This document shows, piece by piece, positions 19,869 through 29,133 of a stretch of DNA of 64,000 bases. Origin of the DNA: Saccharospirillaceae bacterium (GTDB taxonomy: Bacteria; Pseudomonadota; Gammaproteobacteria; Pseudomonadales; Oceanobacteraceae); assembly GCA_022448365.1 (NCBI GenBank), contig JAKVCS010000003.1, positions 682,001-746,000 of the forward strand, in the 5' to 3' direction. The notes under the pieces were generated by a model. The model worked only from the letters and a program-made list of their open reading frames with translations, ran no database searches and had not been told where the DNA came from. The translations under genes were made by a program, and so were the position numbers. How positions within the stretch are numbered: the first letter of the stretch is position 1; every line of letters starts with the position of its first letter.

Positions 19869-21338
19869 TTAAAGCGCTGGAGAACATTTTTTCTGATCGG
19901 CGACCAGCTGACCCAATTGCTTGATTGCCTGCTCAATTTCATCAGTCCAGGGAACTGCTGTACTGAGACGCAGATAATTAGAAAAATGCTCCGTGTTAGA
20001 AAATAAATCTCCTGGCACGATGACAATTGAGTGCTCCAGCGCCCGGTAGTGCAGATCCATCGCACTGGTACCAGCCGGCAAGCTTAACCACAATATGAAA
20101 CCGCCAGCAGGTTCGTTAATTTTCGTTCCCTCAGGGAAATACTGGCGAACGGCCTGCACAAAGCGCTGCATATTAGCCGCTGCTTTTGCCCGGAACTGGC
20201 GCAAATGACGGTCATAATGACCATTCTGTAAGTAAGATAACATCGCGTATTGCGATAAACTGGCAGCTGAAAAAGTGGTAAAAGTCTGGCGCTCCATCAC
20301 TTTCTTTCGCCATTTCCCTGGAATGCACCAACCAACCCGCAAACCGGCAGCGACTGTTTTAGAAAAAGACGAACAATACAAGACCCAACCATCTTTATCG
20401 TAGGTTTTCAGTACCGAGTTCAGTGGTTGGAAATGACTTCGAGGTGTCGGAAATCCAATATCGCCATAGATATCATCCTCAATCACCGGTACCTGGTATT
20501 TGCTGGCCAATTCCACGAGCTGTTTCTGATTCGCCGGTGGAATACTTGAACCGGTAGGATTGGCGTATCGACTGCTCACCTCAATGGCCTTGATTGGCCA
20601 TTGCTGCAACGCCAGTTTCAGCGCGTCGATACTGATGCCATGCTGTGGATCGGTAGGTATCTCAATGATTTTTAGTCCCAGCATGTTGGCAATTTGCAGG
20701 AAGCCGTAATAACAAGGTGACTCAACCGCAACCAGATCCCCCGGTTCTGTCACGGCCCTCAGGCAGAGTGTCAGCGCTTCTGCACAACCGTGTGTGACGA
20801 CAATATCATCAGCCGTACTGCGCACACCGACATCACGCATCCGCACTGCGATCTGTGATCGCAGGTCTTCCAAACCCGGTGAAAACATATAATCCATTAC
20901 ATCGGCCGTTTGGAAGCGGCTGACTTTCTGAATGTGGGTTTGCAACACGCGTTGTGGTAGCCAACTGATGTGGGGAATCGCCGCTCCAAGATTCACCGTA
21001 GCCGGGCGATTTATCTGCGCCAGCATCAGATTGATGAACTCTGCCTTAGTAACATCCTTCGGTTCATCGCCCTGCGATAGCGGCGGAATGTTTGAGAAGT
21101 CCGGTACGGTATCAGAGCGCACAAAGTAGCCGGATTGGGGCTTTGCCGTAATCCAGCCCTGATCTTCCAGCCAGGCGTAAGCCTGAGTAACCGTTGAGAT
21201 ACTGACACCACGCTGATTCGCCAACTTGCGAACGCTGGGTACCTTACTGCCCGCGGCATATACGCCAACGCGGATGTCCTCGGCGATCTGGTCGGCAAGT
21301 TGGATATATAAGGGCTGGTCAGCCTGACGCTGCAACAT
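19869..21338 (-). CDS. MocR-type GntR/aminotransferase-like transcriptional regulator
   Basis: A 489-aa regulator with an N-terminal GntR winged helix (about 1-70: QPLYIQLADQIAEDIRVGVY, then RKLANQRGVSISTVTQAY) joined to a fold-type I aminotransferase-like domain. The PLP-lysine is in YCSSFSKTVAAGLRVGW, and VSSRYANPTGSSIPP precedes it. The ATG at 21336-21338 has AGGA 8 nt upstream; the TTG at 21359 is less likely. Such proteins sense PLP or an amine adduct rather than transaminate. It is divergent from a DMT exporter, and the shared intergenic region has four copies of an AGTACAGTT-type half-site, most likely its operator. Confidence 0.92.
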   Translation of the reverse strand: MLQRQADQPLYIQLADQIAEDIRVGVYAAGSKVPSVRKLANQRGVSISTVTQAYAWLEDQGWITAKPQSGYFVRSDTVPDFSNIPPLSQGDEPKDVTKAEFINLMLAQINRPATVNLGAAIPHISWLPQRVLQTHIQKVSRFQTADVMDYMFSPGLEDLRSQIAVRMRDVGVRSTADDIVVTHGCAEALTLCLRAVTEPGDLVAVESPCYYGFLQIANMLGLKIIEIPTDPQHGISIDALKLALQQWPIKAIEVSSRYANPTGSSIPPANQKQLVELASKYQVPVIEDDIYGDIGFPTPRSHFQPLNSVLKTYDKDGWVLYCSSFSKTVAAGLRVGWCIPGKWRKKVMERQTFTTFSAASLSQYAMLSYLQNGHYDRHLRQFRAKAAANMQRFVQAVRQYFPEGTKINEPAGGFILWLSLPAGTSAMDLHYRALEHSIVIVPGDLFSNTEHFSNYLRLSTAVPWTDEIEQAIKQLGQLVADQKKCSPAL

Positions 21339-21390
21339 GGTTGTTTCCTGTCTGAACAAACAATATCTAAGCCGGGTATCTTAGCCAGAA

Positions 21391-21461
21391 AACTGTACTG
21401 GCAATCAGTACAGTTTAATCCATCTTAATCAGTACAGTTGTATAAAATCATGAAACTGTAC
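21391..21461. promoter_or_regulatory. Repeated MocR operator array (AGTACAGTT half-sites)
   Basis: Four half-sites lie between the MocR gene and the exporter: AACTGTACT (21391-21399), AGTACAGTT (21407-21415), AGTACAGTT (21431-21439) and AACTGTAC (21454-21461). The first pair is a perfect 9-bp inverted repeat with a 7-nt spacer. The two same-orientation copies are 24 bp apart and share flanking AATC. MocR regulators commonly bind combined direct and inverted repeats in such intergenic regions. Confidence 0.7.
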
Positions 21462-21560
21462 CGCTGCTTCTCCACAACTGTGATGCTGCCGCCAACAGCG
21501 TAACTGTTTCACACTATGCCCCGTTGTTCTGACAGTTATTACAGACCAAAGGAGGCTCTT

Positions 21561-22505
21561 ATGAACAATACAGGCTTATTGAATAATATCCGCTTATCCC
21601 ACCTGCCTACCCGTGGCTGTGATAAAAAGGCCAGTGCTGCCAGTCATGCATTATTTGCCGTTGTCTTGTTCTCTCTGACCGTGCCTGCGACGCAGATGGC
21701 GTTAACGGCCTTCAGTCCTGAATTTATTGCCGCCAGCCGTGCCATGATTGCAGGGGTATTAGCCTGGTTTGTTGTAAACATCAGTGGTTGGAACTTCCCT
21801 GAAAGGCGCGTTATTCCTTGGCTACTGCTGGCGGGTGTCGGGGTTATTGCTGGATTCCCTTATGCTTTGAGCATCAGTCTTACACACATTCCTGCAGCCG
21901 ATATGGGCGTTGTCTTGGCCGGCCTGCCACTGGTGACATCGCTATTTGCCAGCATTATGCATGGCGAACGCAATGGCATTCAATTTTGGGCCCTATCCGC
22001 TTTGGGATGCGGTCTGCTGGGGCTCTATGTCGTGACTAACCTGGGCCAACTCCCTCAGTTTGAAGTGCAACACCTTGGATTGCTGTTATTGACATTGCTA
22101 CTCGGCGGCATCGGCTACAGTGCCGGAGCAAAAGCTGCCAAAATCATTGGTGGCTGGCAAACCATTTGCTGGACTCTGGTTATTTATCTGCCGCTGTCGG
22201 CACTGGCCTGGGGCTATAGCTGGGCACTAGAAGCAGAACAATTGCGTCGCCCGGTAGACTGGCAGCCTTTTGCCGCACTGATGTATTTGGCGTTATTCAG
22301 CCAGTTATGGGGATTTAAGTTCTGGTATCAGGCATTAGCGCAAGCTGGCGTTGGTCGCATCAGTCAACTGCAACTACTGCAACCATTCTTTACCCTGGCT
22401 TTTATCAGCCTGATACTGCAACAGTCGATAACCATCGTTCAAATCGTGTTTTGTTTGTTAATTGTACTGACAGTCATGGCCTCCATGCGAGTTACAAGAT
22501 CGTAG
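21561..22505 (+). CDS. DMT-superfamily (EamA) exporter
   Basis: A 314-aa inner-membrane protein with ten hydrophobic segments in two EamA halves (first half from about residue 28, VVLFSLTVPATQMAL; second half from about 170, LLLLTLLLGGIGYSAG). I placed the start at ATG 21561 because a textbook AAAGGAGG lies 6 nt upstream; the longer frame from 21516 has no RBS. Members export amino acids or metabolites. It is divergent from the MocR regulator and shares its operator region, so it is probably induced when a PLP-reactive amine or amino acid accumulates. Confidence 0.9.
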   Translation: MNNTGLLNNIRLSHLPTRGCDKKASAASHALFAVVLFSLTVPATQMALTAFSPEFIAASRAMIAGVLAWFVVNISGWNFPERRVIPWLLLAGVGVIAGFPYALSISLTHIPAADMGVVLAGLPLVTSLFASIMHGERNGIQFWALSALGCGLLGLYVVTNLGQLPQFEVQHLGLLLLTLLLGGIGYSAGAKAAKIIGGWQTICWTLVIYLPLSALAWGYSWALEAEQLRRPVDWQPFAALMYLALFSQLWGFKFWYQALAQAGVGRISQLQLLQPFFTLAFISLILQQSITIVQIVFCLLIVLTVMASMRVTRS

Positions 22506-22829
22506 AGAAAAGTCCGGGTCGTTATTAAAGTAAACAGGAATACCACCGGTGACGAATCGTGCTAAATCACGATTCGCTGCCGTTACCATTGCCTATCTTA
22601 CAGAGCTTGAACCTTTCAGCGCGGTTTCTTTATTACTCTCTTTGAACTTCAGTATTTTACTAATCCTATTGTTGGTATTTATTAACACTAACTGAACAGT
22701 GCCGATAAAATTCAGCAAAGCTCCAACAGTTCACAAAAATAATAATCCACCAGAAAATTCAACAAGATCGGCTTTGTAGCACTGGGTATCAGCACTATTA
22801 TAAAAATGAACATTTACAAGGACTAAAAA
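22506..22829. other. 324-bp intergenic region
   Basis: No gene seen. It contains one perfect hairpin at 22553-22576 (listed separately) and an AT-rich stretch before the next gene. An AAGGA-type RBS lies just before the ATG at 22830. Confidence 0.6.
22553..22576. other. Perfect 9-bp inverted repeat after the exporter gene
   Basis: CGAATCGTG and CACGATTCG separated by CTAAAT. The transcript would form a stable hairpin, but no T-run follows on either strand. It could be a Rho-type 3' end structure or an operator. Confidence 0.45.
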
Positions 22830-23885
22830 ATGTTACTCAATTTACCCCGTATATTGCTGATCATCAGCTGTCTGCTGATACTGCCCTCCCATGCTGGTAA
22901 TTTCCTACCGGGAACGTTTCCTGATTACTCCACGCTTAATTTTGTTCCTTATACCGAAGGAAAACTGCCAGCCGACTCGTATCAGACATTACCTTCGGAA
23001 ATGCGAAGGAAAATAAAAGTTTACGCCATCAAACTGCCTGATATCGAAGATGGTATGGACTTTACTCTTAACAGCATCGCAATAGCCGACGAGATTTTTG
23101 CTGCGACGGTAACGATTCTTGATGAGGATTTTATTCCGATCGATTTCAGCGGGATCGGTGATAATTTATCGGTATGTGATAAGCGCATCGAACATCACAT
23201 GGAGTTATCTGTCCGAGCTCGTTATGTGATTATCGCTCCGTCTGGTTACGTATACGCTGAGTCGAAAGGCAGTATCTGCACCAGCTGGCTTCCTTACGGA
23301 AAAGTCATTTTCTTCCCTACACCAACCTACAGATCCATTAAACTCACAAGCACCGATCAGAGTGCCCTGGATATCAACCTCAGTAAGCCATGGTTCAACA
23401 GAAACCGAATATTCTGGCACAGCGAAGTAGAATCACCAGGCCAACACCTCAGTGGTGGCAGGAACGACCGACAGCCCGAGGTTCCATCCAGTGTTAACAC
23501 CTTCTTAGGTGTGGACGTTCCGGTCAACGAACATTGGTTTGTAAAACTTAAAGCTGGGGCACGTATAACACTGCTGAATAACCAAAGTCACAAAGGTTAT
23601 ATTCTCAATACCGGCTTAGGCTACCGTCTGGATAAAAACTGGCACCTGATTTCTTCGCTGAATTTCGACATTAAGCGCAAGCAACGATATTTTAAATCCG
23701 ACTATAACGGACCAAACTTCATTCATTACAAAAATACAGTGGGACTGAATTTCAGTACGGAATACCACATCAACAGAAACTGGCATGCAGAGGCCGCTCT
23801 GAACCTGACAGAACTGGAAACCAAACAAGGTGTAAAAGTTCCGGCAAACAGTATCAAGCTGGGGCTGAGTTATTACTTTAATTAA
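22830..23885 (+). CDS. Exported protein with C-terminal beta-barrel-like region, unknown function
   Basis: 351 aa. Signal peptide of about 22 residues (MLLNLPRILLIISCLLILP, then SHA-G). The middle (about 30-190) is not recognised and has two Cys (SVCDKRIEHH and KGSICTSWLP) that could form a disulphide. From about residue 220 the sequence alternates in barrel-like strands (HWFVKLKAGARITLL, GYILNTGLGYRLDKNWHLIS) and ends in LGLSYYFN, with aromatic residues just before the last position. It probably sits in the outer membrane. It stands alone with its own terminator. Confidence in the function is low, in the gene high. Confidence 0.75.
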   Translation: MLLNLPRILLIISCLLILPSHAGNFLPGTFPDYSTLNFVPYTEGKLPADSYQTLPSEMRRKIKVYAIKLPDIEDGMDFTLNSIAIADEIFAATVTILDEDFIPIDFSGIGDNLSVCDKRIEHHMELSVRARYVIIAPSGYVYAESKGSICTSWLPYGKVIFFPTPTYRSIKLTSTDQSALDINLSKPWFNRNRIFWHSEVESPGQHLSGGRNDRQPEVPSSVNTFLGVDVPVNEHWFVKLKAGARITLLNNQSHKGYILNTGLGYRLDKNWHLISSLNFDIKRKQRYFKSDYNGPNFIHYKNTVGLNFSTEYHINRNWHAEAALNLTELETKQGVKVPANSIKLGLSYYFN

Positions 23886-23898
23886 TGGCACAACCCAT

Positions 23899-23937
23899 AA
23901 AAAACGCGGCGTCTGGTAACAGATCGCCGCGTTTTTT
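23899..23937. terminator. Bidirectional terminator
   Basis: A perfect 13-bp stem AAAAAACGCGGCG/CGCCGCGTTTTTT (23899-23911 with 23925-23937) between convergent genes ending at 23885 and 23959. Confidence 0.93.
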
Positions 23938-23958
23938 ATTAAATAGCTTGAGGATAAA

Positions 23959-24552
23959 TCAGGCGCTTTTCTTAAGCAGATCTTTCTCTTGCTTTACGCT
24001 GGCCAGGTTCGGGTTATCAGAGTACGCGCGCTTAGCAATCGACATTTTTTGCCATTGCTCCATATGTTCAGGCAGTGGCTCTTCCGGACTGCCGATATTC
24101 AGTTGGGTTGCAACAGCAGACGGTGAAGCCAGTTTACCGCGCTGCATAAATACAGCTTTCACCAGCCCATAAGCGTGGATTTTACCGTCGGCTACAAAAC
24201 GCTGTTCGATGTAGAAATACTTGTCATCCCAGCCAACGTAGCGGGTTTCAACATCAAAGGTCTTAAACAGACGAATTTCGCGAATATAGCCCATCTCAAT
24301 GCCGGCAACGATAAAATTAAGTTTACTTCCCAGCATTTTGTCCCAGCTGGCGGTTTGTACCGGGTGATCCCAACGAGCACGCTCCATAAATACCATATAA
24401 CGGGCATTGTTAATGTGCATATTAAAGTCGATATCACGGAAGCCCACACGGAAGGTACGCTTGGTGCTTTCAAAGAAGTTTTTCGGGCGGAAGTCGGCGC
24501 GTTTTTTGTTCTTCTTATTCAGATAAATCGAACGAATAATTTCACGGATCAT
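23959..24552 (-). CDS. Acyl-CoA thioesterase-like hotdog protein
   Basis: A 197-aa single-hotdog protein of the 4HBT_2/THEM6-like group. The hallmark FRVGFRDIDFNMHINNARYM (about residues 34-53) contains the catalytic Asp of this superfamily and the N-terminal part of the hotdog helix. The N-terminus is a basic amphipathic stretch (LNKKNKKRADFRPKNF) that could touch the membrane. It is likely a hydrolase of medium- or long-chain acyl-CoA; the substrate is unknown. A single-gene unit with a shared terminator downstream. Confidence 0.85.
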   Translation of the reverse strand: MIREIIRSIYLNKKNKKRADFRPKNFFESTKRTFRVGFRDIDFNMHINNARYMVFMERARWDHPVQTASWDKMLGSKLNFIVAGIEMGYIREIRLFKTFDVETRYVGWDDKYFYIEQRFVADGKIHAYGLVKAVFMQRGKLASPSAVATQLNIGSPEEPLPEHMEQWQKMSIAKRAYSDNPNLASVKQEKDLLKKSA

Positions 24553-24890
24553 GGGTCAATCTTCGCAGTTAAAAATACTGTTGGTTGAGAATTGGCGCGA
24601 AGTGTACAGATTTCGAACGGGGTGTCACCCTTGACAACGCGTTTGCTCAGTCAATCGCTACAAAAAGGTCATATCTGACAGGAGAATTGGCTGAATCAGA
24701 CCGCTTATCACAACTTTCCGCATTATGTACCCACTCAGAGAAAACTGAACTCACTGGCAGCAAACAGCAATATAGGGATTACTGCATAGCCAGGTATCGA
24801 CGCGGTTGCAAAGGAGTGTATGCCTCCTATTCCTTCGATGACAGGCACAAAAAAGCCCTCCGAAGAGGGCCTCGTATACAACAAGAGAAG
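24553..24890. other. 338-bp intergenic region between thioesterase and ccmI
   Basis: No gene or RNA recognised. The right end carries the ccm operon terminator (24849-24870). The left part presumably holds the thioesterase promoter, which I could not place. The long plus-strand frame across it (24585-25025) runs antisense into ccmI and has no family features. Confidence 0.6.
24849..24870 (-). terminator. Terminator of the ccm operon (UUCG tetraloop)
   Basis: On the minus strand GCCCTC-TTCG-GAGGGC is followed by T6. The UUCG loop makes it especially stable. It lies 21 nt after the ccmI stop. Confidence 0.93.
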
Positions 24891-26108
24891 TTAATTCACC
24901 CGCTCACTGATCAACAGCTTAACCAACCCGGTTTCTGTGTTACTCACTGGCGATTTTTCAATCTGCCAATCTCCAGGCTGAGCAATCGGGTTGCCGGATT
25001 TCGACAACCGAGCTACCAGCGTTAACTGCTCATAATTACTGATGCTCATACCCGCCATCATGGCCTGGGCATCCGATAACGTCACTACCTGAGGTAAATC
25101 TGCTACGGTCATTTTCTGTGCCGCTAACGGCACCTTAGGGCCAGTAACCGCGCGTGCCAGAACGAATACTGCATCGGTTGGCGTTGCCACCTGTTTCGCT
25201 GCGGCTGAGATATCAACCAGCACTTTAATTTCTAGCCGCTGCAGGAAACTCAGATCCGCCTGTTCACCCTGCTCTTCAAGCTTGGCAGCCGCCCGGCGAA
25301 TCCCCTGTTCCAGATAGGCCGCTTCCTGGCCGGCAGGCAACCCCATCCACAAACTGCGCCAATGGCCAATGGCCTGCTTATAGGCCTGCAGCTCAAAGGC
25401 AAAAATACCAGCCAATCCGATTGCCTGGCGATTGTCTGGCATTATTTCCAGAGCCTGTTGAATCAGTTGATAATTCTGCTCGTCAGCTTTTTGATCCGCG
25501 GCAAAAAAACGTGCCTGCGCTAACATGGTCATGGTGGTTGCGCGATCAACTTTTGCTTCTTCGGGTAAAGCCACCAGAATATCAGCAAAAACATCGGCCG
25601 CCTGAGCAAATTCGCCGTCAGCGTTCAGCAGTCGTCCGCGCAAATACTTCCATTCTATTTCCTGCGGATGATTGTCAGACGCGATCTTTAACCGCTGTGC
25701 CAGTTCCCGATTTTCCAGAATGCTCAATTCAGCGGTAGCGCTTTTACGCAGTAATTCGGTAGCTCTCAATTCGTTCGATGCCCCCCATGTCTGGTAGAGC
25801 AGGAACGTAGCAGCAATCGCAGCCGCTAATAAAGAAAGAGATAAGAGCCAGCGGTCTTTGCTACTGGAGGTCCCCTCCAATTGTTGCTCCGCGGCGTCGC
25901 TGGCCAGAAATTCACGATCGAGTTCAAGCTGCAAAGCGGTGCGGGTTTCATCGTCTAAGTCAGTACTTGCTAACTCAGTACAACGCTCCTGATATAAACG
26001 CAGATTTTCTTCGCTCTGGCTCACTACCTGAACATCCGGCTTGTAAAAGACAGGTTTAATCAGTAGGACCAATAACGGCAATAACAGCAGAATAATTGCC
26101 CAAATCAT
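24891..26108 (-). CDS. ccmI: Cytochrome c maturation protein CcmI
   Basis: A 405-aa membrane-anchored apocytochrome c chaperone of System I. The N-terminal segment (MIWAIILLLLPLLVLLIKP) and a second one near residues 86-105 (WLLSLSLLAAAIAATFLLYQ) flank a cytoplasmic leucine-zipper-like loop (ERCTELASTDLDDETRT). The periplasmic part has TPR-like repeats (GRLLNADGEFAQAADVF, ALEIMPDNRQAIGLAGIFAF) that hold the C-terminus of apocytochrome. The start overlaps the ccmH stop by 4 nt. Last gene of the ccm operon. Confidence 0.92.
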   Translation of the reverse strand: MIWAIILLLLPLLVLLIKPVFYKPDVQVVSQSEENLRLYQERCTELASTDLDDETRTALQLELDREFLASDAAEQQLEGTSSSKDRWLLSLSLLAAAIAATFLLYQTWGASNELRATELLRKSATAELSILENRELAQRLKIASDNHPQEIEWKYLRGRLLNADGEFAQAADVFADILVALPEEAKVDRATTMTMLAQARFFAADQKADEQNYQLIQQALEIMPDNRQAIGLAGIFAFELQAYKQAIGHWRSLWMGLPAGQEAAYLEQGIRRAAAKLEEQGEQADLSFLQRLEIKVLVDISAAAKQVATPTDAVFVLARAVTGPKVPLAAQKMTVADLPQVVTLSDAQAMMAGMSISNYEQLTLVARLSKSGNPIAQPGDWQIEKSPVSNTETGLVKLLISERVN

Positions 26109-26587
26109 AATTTCTGACCTTTTTCCTCATTGCCCGCAGCAGCTTTTAGTTTTTCCAGCCGCACTTTTTCTTCATCACTTAAAGGTTTGCTACCACCCGA
26201 TTTATGGCTCCGGCGAATAAAAACGATAATTAATAAACCAAAACCGAAAATAATTCCCGGTCCGTACCAAAGCAACAGAGTATCTGCACGAAACGGCGGG
26301 TTGTAGCGTACAAAGTCTCCGTAACGATCGACCATGTAACCAACCACTTCATCGTTGGTTTTACCTTGCTGCAACAGTTCGTAAACCTTGTCACGCATAT
26401 CTCGGGCAACCGGAGCGTTAGAATCCGCCAGATTCTGGTTCTGACATTTCGGGCAGCGCAGGTCTTCTGCTAACTGATTAAAGCGTTCAGTATCCTGCTG
26501 GTTATCAAAAGGGTATTTATGACCTTCGATCACCGCGAAGCTCAACGCGCTCAGAAACAACGAACAACACAAAAACAACATTTTCAT
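26105..26587 (-). CDS. ccmH: Cytochrome c maturation thiol protein CcmH
   Basis: A 160-aa CcmH/NrfF/CcmL-type protein that helps deliver reduced apocytochrome to the heme ligation complex. It has a signal peptide, the redox motif LRCPKCQNQNLADS (about residues 43-56), and one C-terminal membrane anchor (LLLWYGPGIIFGFGLLIIVF). The tail is cytoplasmic. The ccmI gene is separate here, so this is the short CcmH rather than the E. coli CcmH/CycH fusion. Confidence 0.94.
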   Translation of the reverse strand: MKMLFLCCSLFLSALSFAVIEGHKYPFDNQQDTERFNQLAEDLRCPKCQNQNLADSNAPVARDMRDKVYELLQQGKTNDEVVGYMVDRYGDFVRYNPPFRADTLLLWYGPGIIFGFGLLIIVFIRRSHKSGGSKPLSDEEKVRLEKLKAAAGNEEKGQKL

Positions 26588-26596
26588 ATCACTCTC

Positions 26597-27118
26597 CTAT
26601 TGCATCGCGTCAAACTTGGGTTTCAGTTTTCGCCACACCCGCGGATTTAAATCGCCAATGTGTTTCGCCCGGATAATCCCCTCGCTGTCCACCAGAAAGG
26701 TCTCTGGCGCGCCATAGACCCCTAAATCCAGACCGAGCTTGCCGTCCGGATCGGAAACATTAAACTCATATGGATTACCGTAAGCACTGAGCCATTGCTT
26801 GGCTTTAAAGTCGTCATCTTTGTAATTGACGCCAATAATACGAATACCCTGGCTGGCCAGCGTGTTAAGAAACTCATGTTCAGCTTTACAGGTCGGACAC
26901 CAGGTTGCCCAGATATTAACCAGCATCGGCTGACCGTTTAGACTGGTCGCCGATATGTTTGCACCACTTTCCAGAGCTTTGGTCGCAAATTCTGGAAACG
27001 GTTTGCCAATCAATGGCGAAGGTAGCACGTCTTTATCTTCTTTACCGAGACCAATCCAGAACAAGAAACCCATAGCAATAAAAATCCCCAAAGGGACAAA
27101 TAACAAGGCGCGATTCAT
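26597..27118 (-). CDS. ccmG: Thiol:disulfide interchange protein CcmG/DsbE
   Basis: A 173-aa membrane-anchored thioredoxin-like protein that reduces apocytochrome c cysteines before heme attachment. The N-terminal anchor is LLFVPLGIFIAMGFLFWIG, and the active site is NIWATWCPTCKAEH (about residues 69-82). The family insert with GVNYKDD and the cis-Pro region YGAPETFLVD are present. Overlaps the end of ccmF by 4 nt. Confidence 0.95.
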   Translation of the reverse strand: MNRALLFVPLGIFIAMGFLFWIGLGKEDKDVLPSPLIGKPFPEFATKALESGANISATSLNGQPMLVNIWATWCPTCKAEHEFLNTLASQGIRIIGVNYKDDDFKAKQWLSAYGNPYEFNVSDPDGKLGLDLGVYGAPETFLVDSEGIIRAKHIGDLNPRVWRKLKPKFDAMQ

Positions 27119-29124
27119 GCGTTTTGCTCCCGAAGCGTGGTGGCTTGAGCATCAGATCTGACCTTGTTCTGCTGGTTGCGGCCTTTTTTCAAGCGATAAC
27201 GTTTATCCATCATGGCAAGCAGTCCACCTAATGACATAAAGATGGCTCCTAACCAAACCCAACGCATAAAAGGTTTTACCTGCAATCGCATGCCCCAGGC
27301 ACCGTTTTGTAATGGCTCACCCATGGACACATAAACATCGCGCCACAGATTCACATCAATCTCAGCTTCCGTCATTACGGTGCCACGAGCGGTATAGCGT
27401 CTTTTTTCCGGAGTCATGGTATCGACCAGTGTATCGCCGTCGTAGACCTTAAAGCGGGTTGCCTGAGAGGTGTAATTAGGTCCCTGAATCTTACCACTTT
27501 CTACAAATTCAAAACGGTAGCCAGCGAACTCGGCGACTTCACCCGGAGATAAACGCACCGACTTTTCAACACTGTAATTGGCAACCAGAGTGACACCAAT
27601 CACACTGATACCAACACCAATATGTGCCACCACCATACCCAGGTAGCTCAGCCCTAATTTTGGAATGCGGGAAATCTGGCCACGGGACTTTTTCCACACG
27701 TCCCATTTGGTGGCAGCAATTACCCAAATGCCAACCGCCATTCCCATAACCACCTGCCAGTTCATGTCACTTGCCATTATCAGAGGCGTTGCAAAAGCCA
27801 GGAACACAGCAAGGATAAAGGCGATATTCGACTCTTTTCGCAGACGTTGCAGACTGTCTGCCTTCCAGCGTGATATCGACCCGAGCCCCATCAAAAAGCT
27901 CAGTAAAACGGATAGTGGCACAAACATCGTATTGAACCAGGCAGCACCCACTGAGATTTTTCCCATATCCATAAAGTCAATGATCAGGGGGTAGAGCGTC
28001 CCCAACAAAATGGCAAAAGCCGCGACCAGCAGCACCAGATTATTAGCCAATAAGGCGCTTTCTCGAGAGATCCACTGATAACGCCCGACAGAAGCAACCG
28101 TTGGTGCCTTCAGGGCGTACAACAATAACGAACCACCGACACAAATCCCCAGCAAGGCAAGAATAAACACCCCTCGTTCCGGGTCAGATGCAAATGCGTG
28201 TACCGACGTTAACACCCCAGAACGCACCAGAAAGGTCCCCAGCAAGCTCAATGAAAAGGCAAAAATTGCCAGCAACACAGTCCAGCTTTTAAACAAACCA
28301 CGCTTTTCAGTAACCGCGAGCGAGTGAATCAATGCTGTTGCAACCAGCCAGGGCATGAGGGACGCATTTTCAACCGGGTCCCAGAACCACCAACCACCCC
28401 AGCCAAGCTCGTAGTAAGCCCACCAGCTACCCAAAGCAATGCCCAGAGTCAGAAAGATCCAGGCAGCAACTGTCCACGGACGAGACCAACGTGCCCAAGC
28501 GGCATCCAGCCGACCACCCATTAACGCCGCCAAAGCAAAAGCAAACGCAACCGACAGACCGACGTAACCCATATAAAGAGTTGGCGGGTGTACGATCAGG
28601 CCAAAGTCCTGCAACAGCGGATTTAAATCACCACCTTCACGCGGCGGTGACGGTAGAACACGCTCAAACGGATTTGAGGTTTCCAGCGTAAACAGAATAA
28701 AACCAACCGAAATCATGCCCATGATGGACAATACCCGGGCGACCATCACTAACGGCAGTGATTTACTGAACCAGGCAACCGCCAGGCCCCAGCAACCCAA
28801 CATCGCAACCCACAATAGCAGAGAGCCTTCGTGAGCCCCCCAGACTGCACTCACCTTGTAGGCCGTCGGTAGTGCCGTATTGGAATTTGCAGCAACGTAA
28901 GCCACAGAAAAATCATCGATGATAAAGCCATAGGCCAGCGCCAGCAGACTCATTACCAGGAACAGCGCCTGACCAGTCGCCAGCGGTCTGGCATACGCCA
29001 TCAACCACTCCCGCCGGGCAGTCACACCCACCAGCGGTACGATTACCTGAAATACCGCCAGGACCAGCGCCAGAATCAATGCGAGTTGGCCAAACTCAGG
29101 AGCAATAGCCTGAAACTCTGTCAT
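27115..29124 (-). CDS. ccmF: Heme lyase subunit CcmF
   Basis: A 669-aa polytopic inner-membrane component of the System I cytochrome c synthetase that transfers heme from CcmE to apocytochrome. About 15 membrane segments; the tryptophan-rich WWD motif (ELGWGGWWFWDPVENASLMP, about residues 239-258) is clear, as are conserved periplasmic His (GAHEGSLLLW). A large periplasmic domain near 540-620 precedes the last segment (WLGAIFMSLGGLLAMM). It follows ccmE by 9 nt. Confidence 0.96.
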   Translation of the reverse strand: MTEFQAIAPEFGQLALILALVLAVFQVIVPLVGVTARREWLMAYARPLATGQALFLVMSLLALAYGFIIDDFSVAYVAANSNTALPTAYKVSAVWGAHEGSLLLWVAMLGCWGLAVAWFSKSLPLVMVARVLSIMGMISVGFILFTLETSNPFERVLPSPPREGGDLNPLLQDFGLIVHPPTLYMGYVGLSVAFAFALAALMGGRLDAAWARWSRPWTVAAWIFLTLGIALGSWWAYYELGWGGWWFWDPVENASLMPWLVATALIHSLAVTEKRGLFKSWTVLLAIFAFSLSLLGTFLVRSGVLTSVHAFASDPERGVFILALLGICVGGSLLLYALKAPTVASVGRYQWISRESALLANNLVLLVAAFAILLGTLYPLIIDFMDMGKISVGAAWFNTMFVPLSVLLSFLMGLGSISRWKADSLQRLRKESNIAFILAVFLAFATPLIMASDMNWQVVMGMAVGIWVIAATKWDVWKKSRGQISRIPKLGLSYLGMVVAHIGVGISVIGVTLVANYSVEKSVRLSPGEVAEFAGYRFEFVESGKIQGPNYTSQATRFKVYDGDTLVDTMTPEKRRYTARGTVMTEAEIDVNLWRDVYVSMGEPLQNGAWGMRLQVKPFMRWVWLGAIFMSLGGLLAMMDKRYRLKKGRNQQNKVRSDAQATTLREQNA

Positions 29125-29133
29125 GGGAACGCC

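Noticed and set aside
24585-25025. 146-residue plus-strand frame in front of and into ccmI
   Set aside because: It runs antisense to ccmI and through the ccm terminator, with no recognisable domain or RBS.
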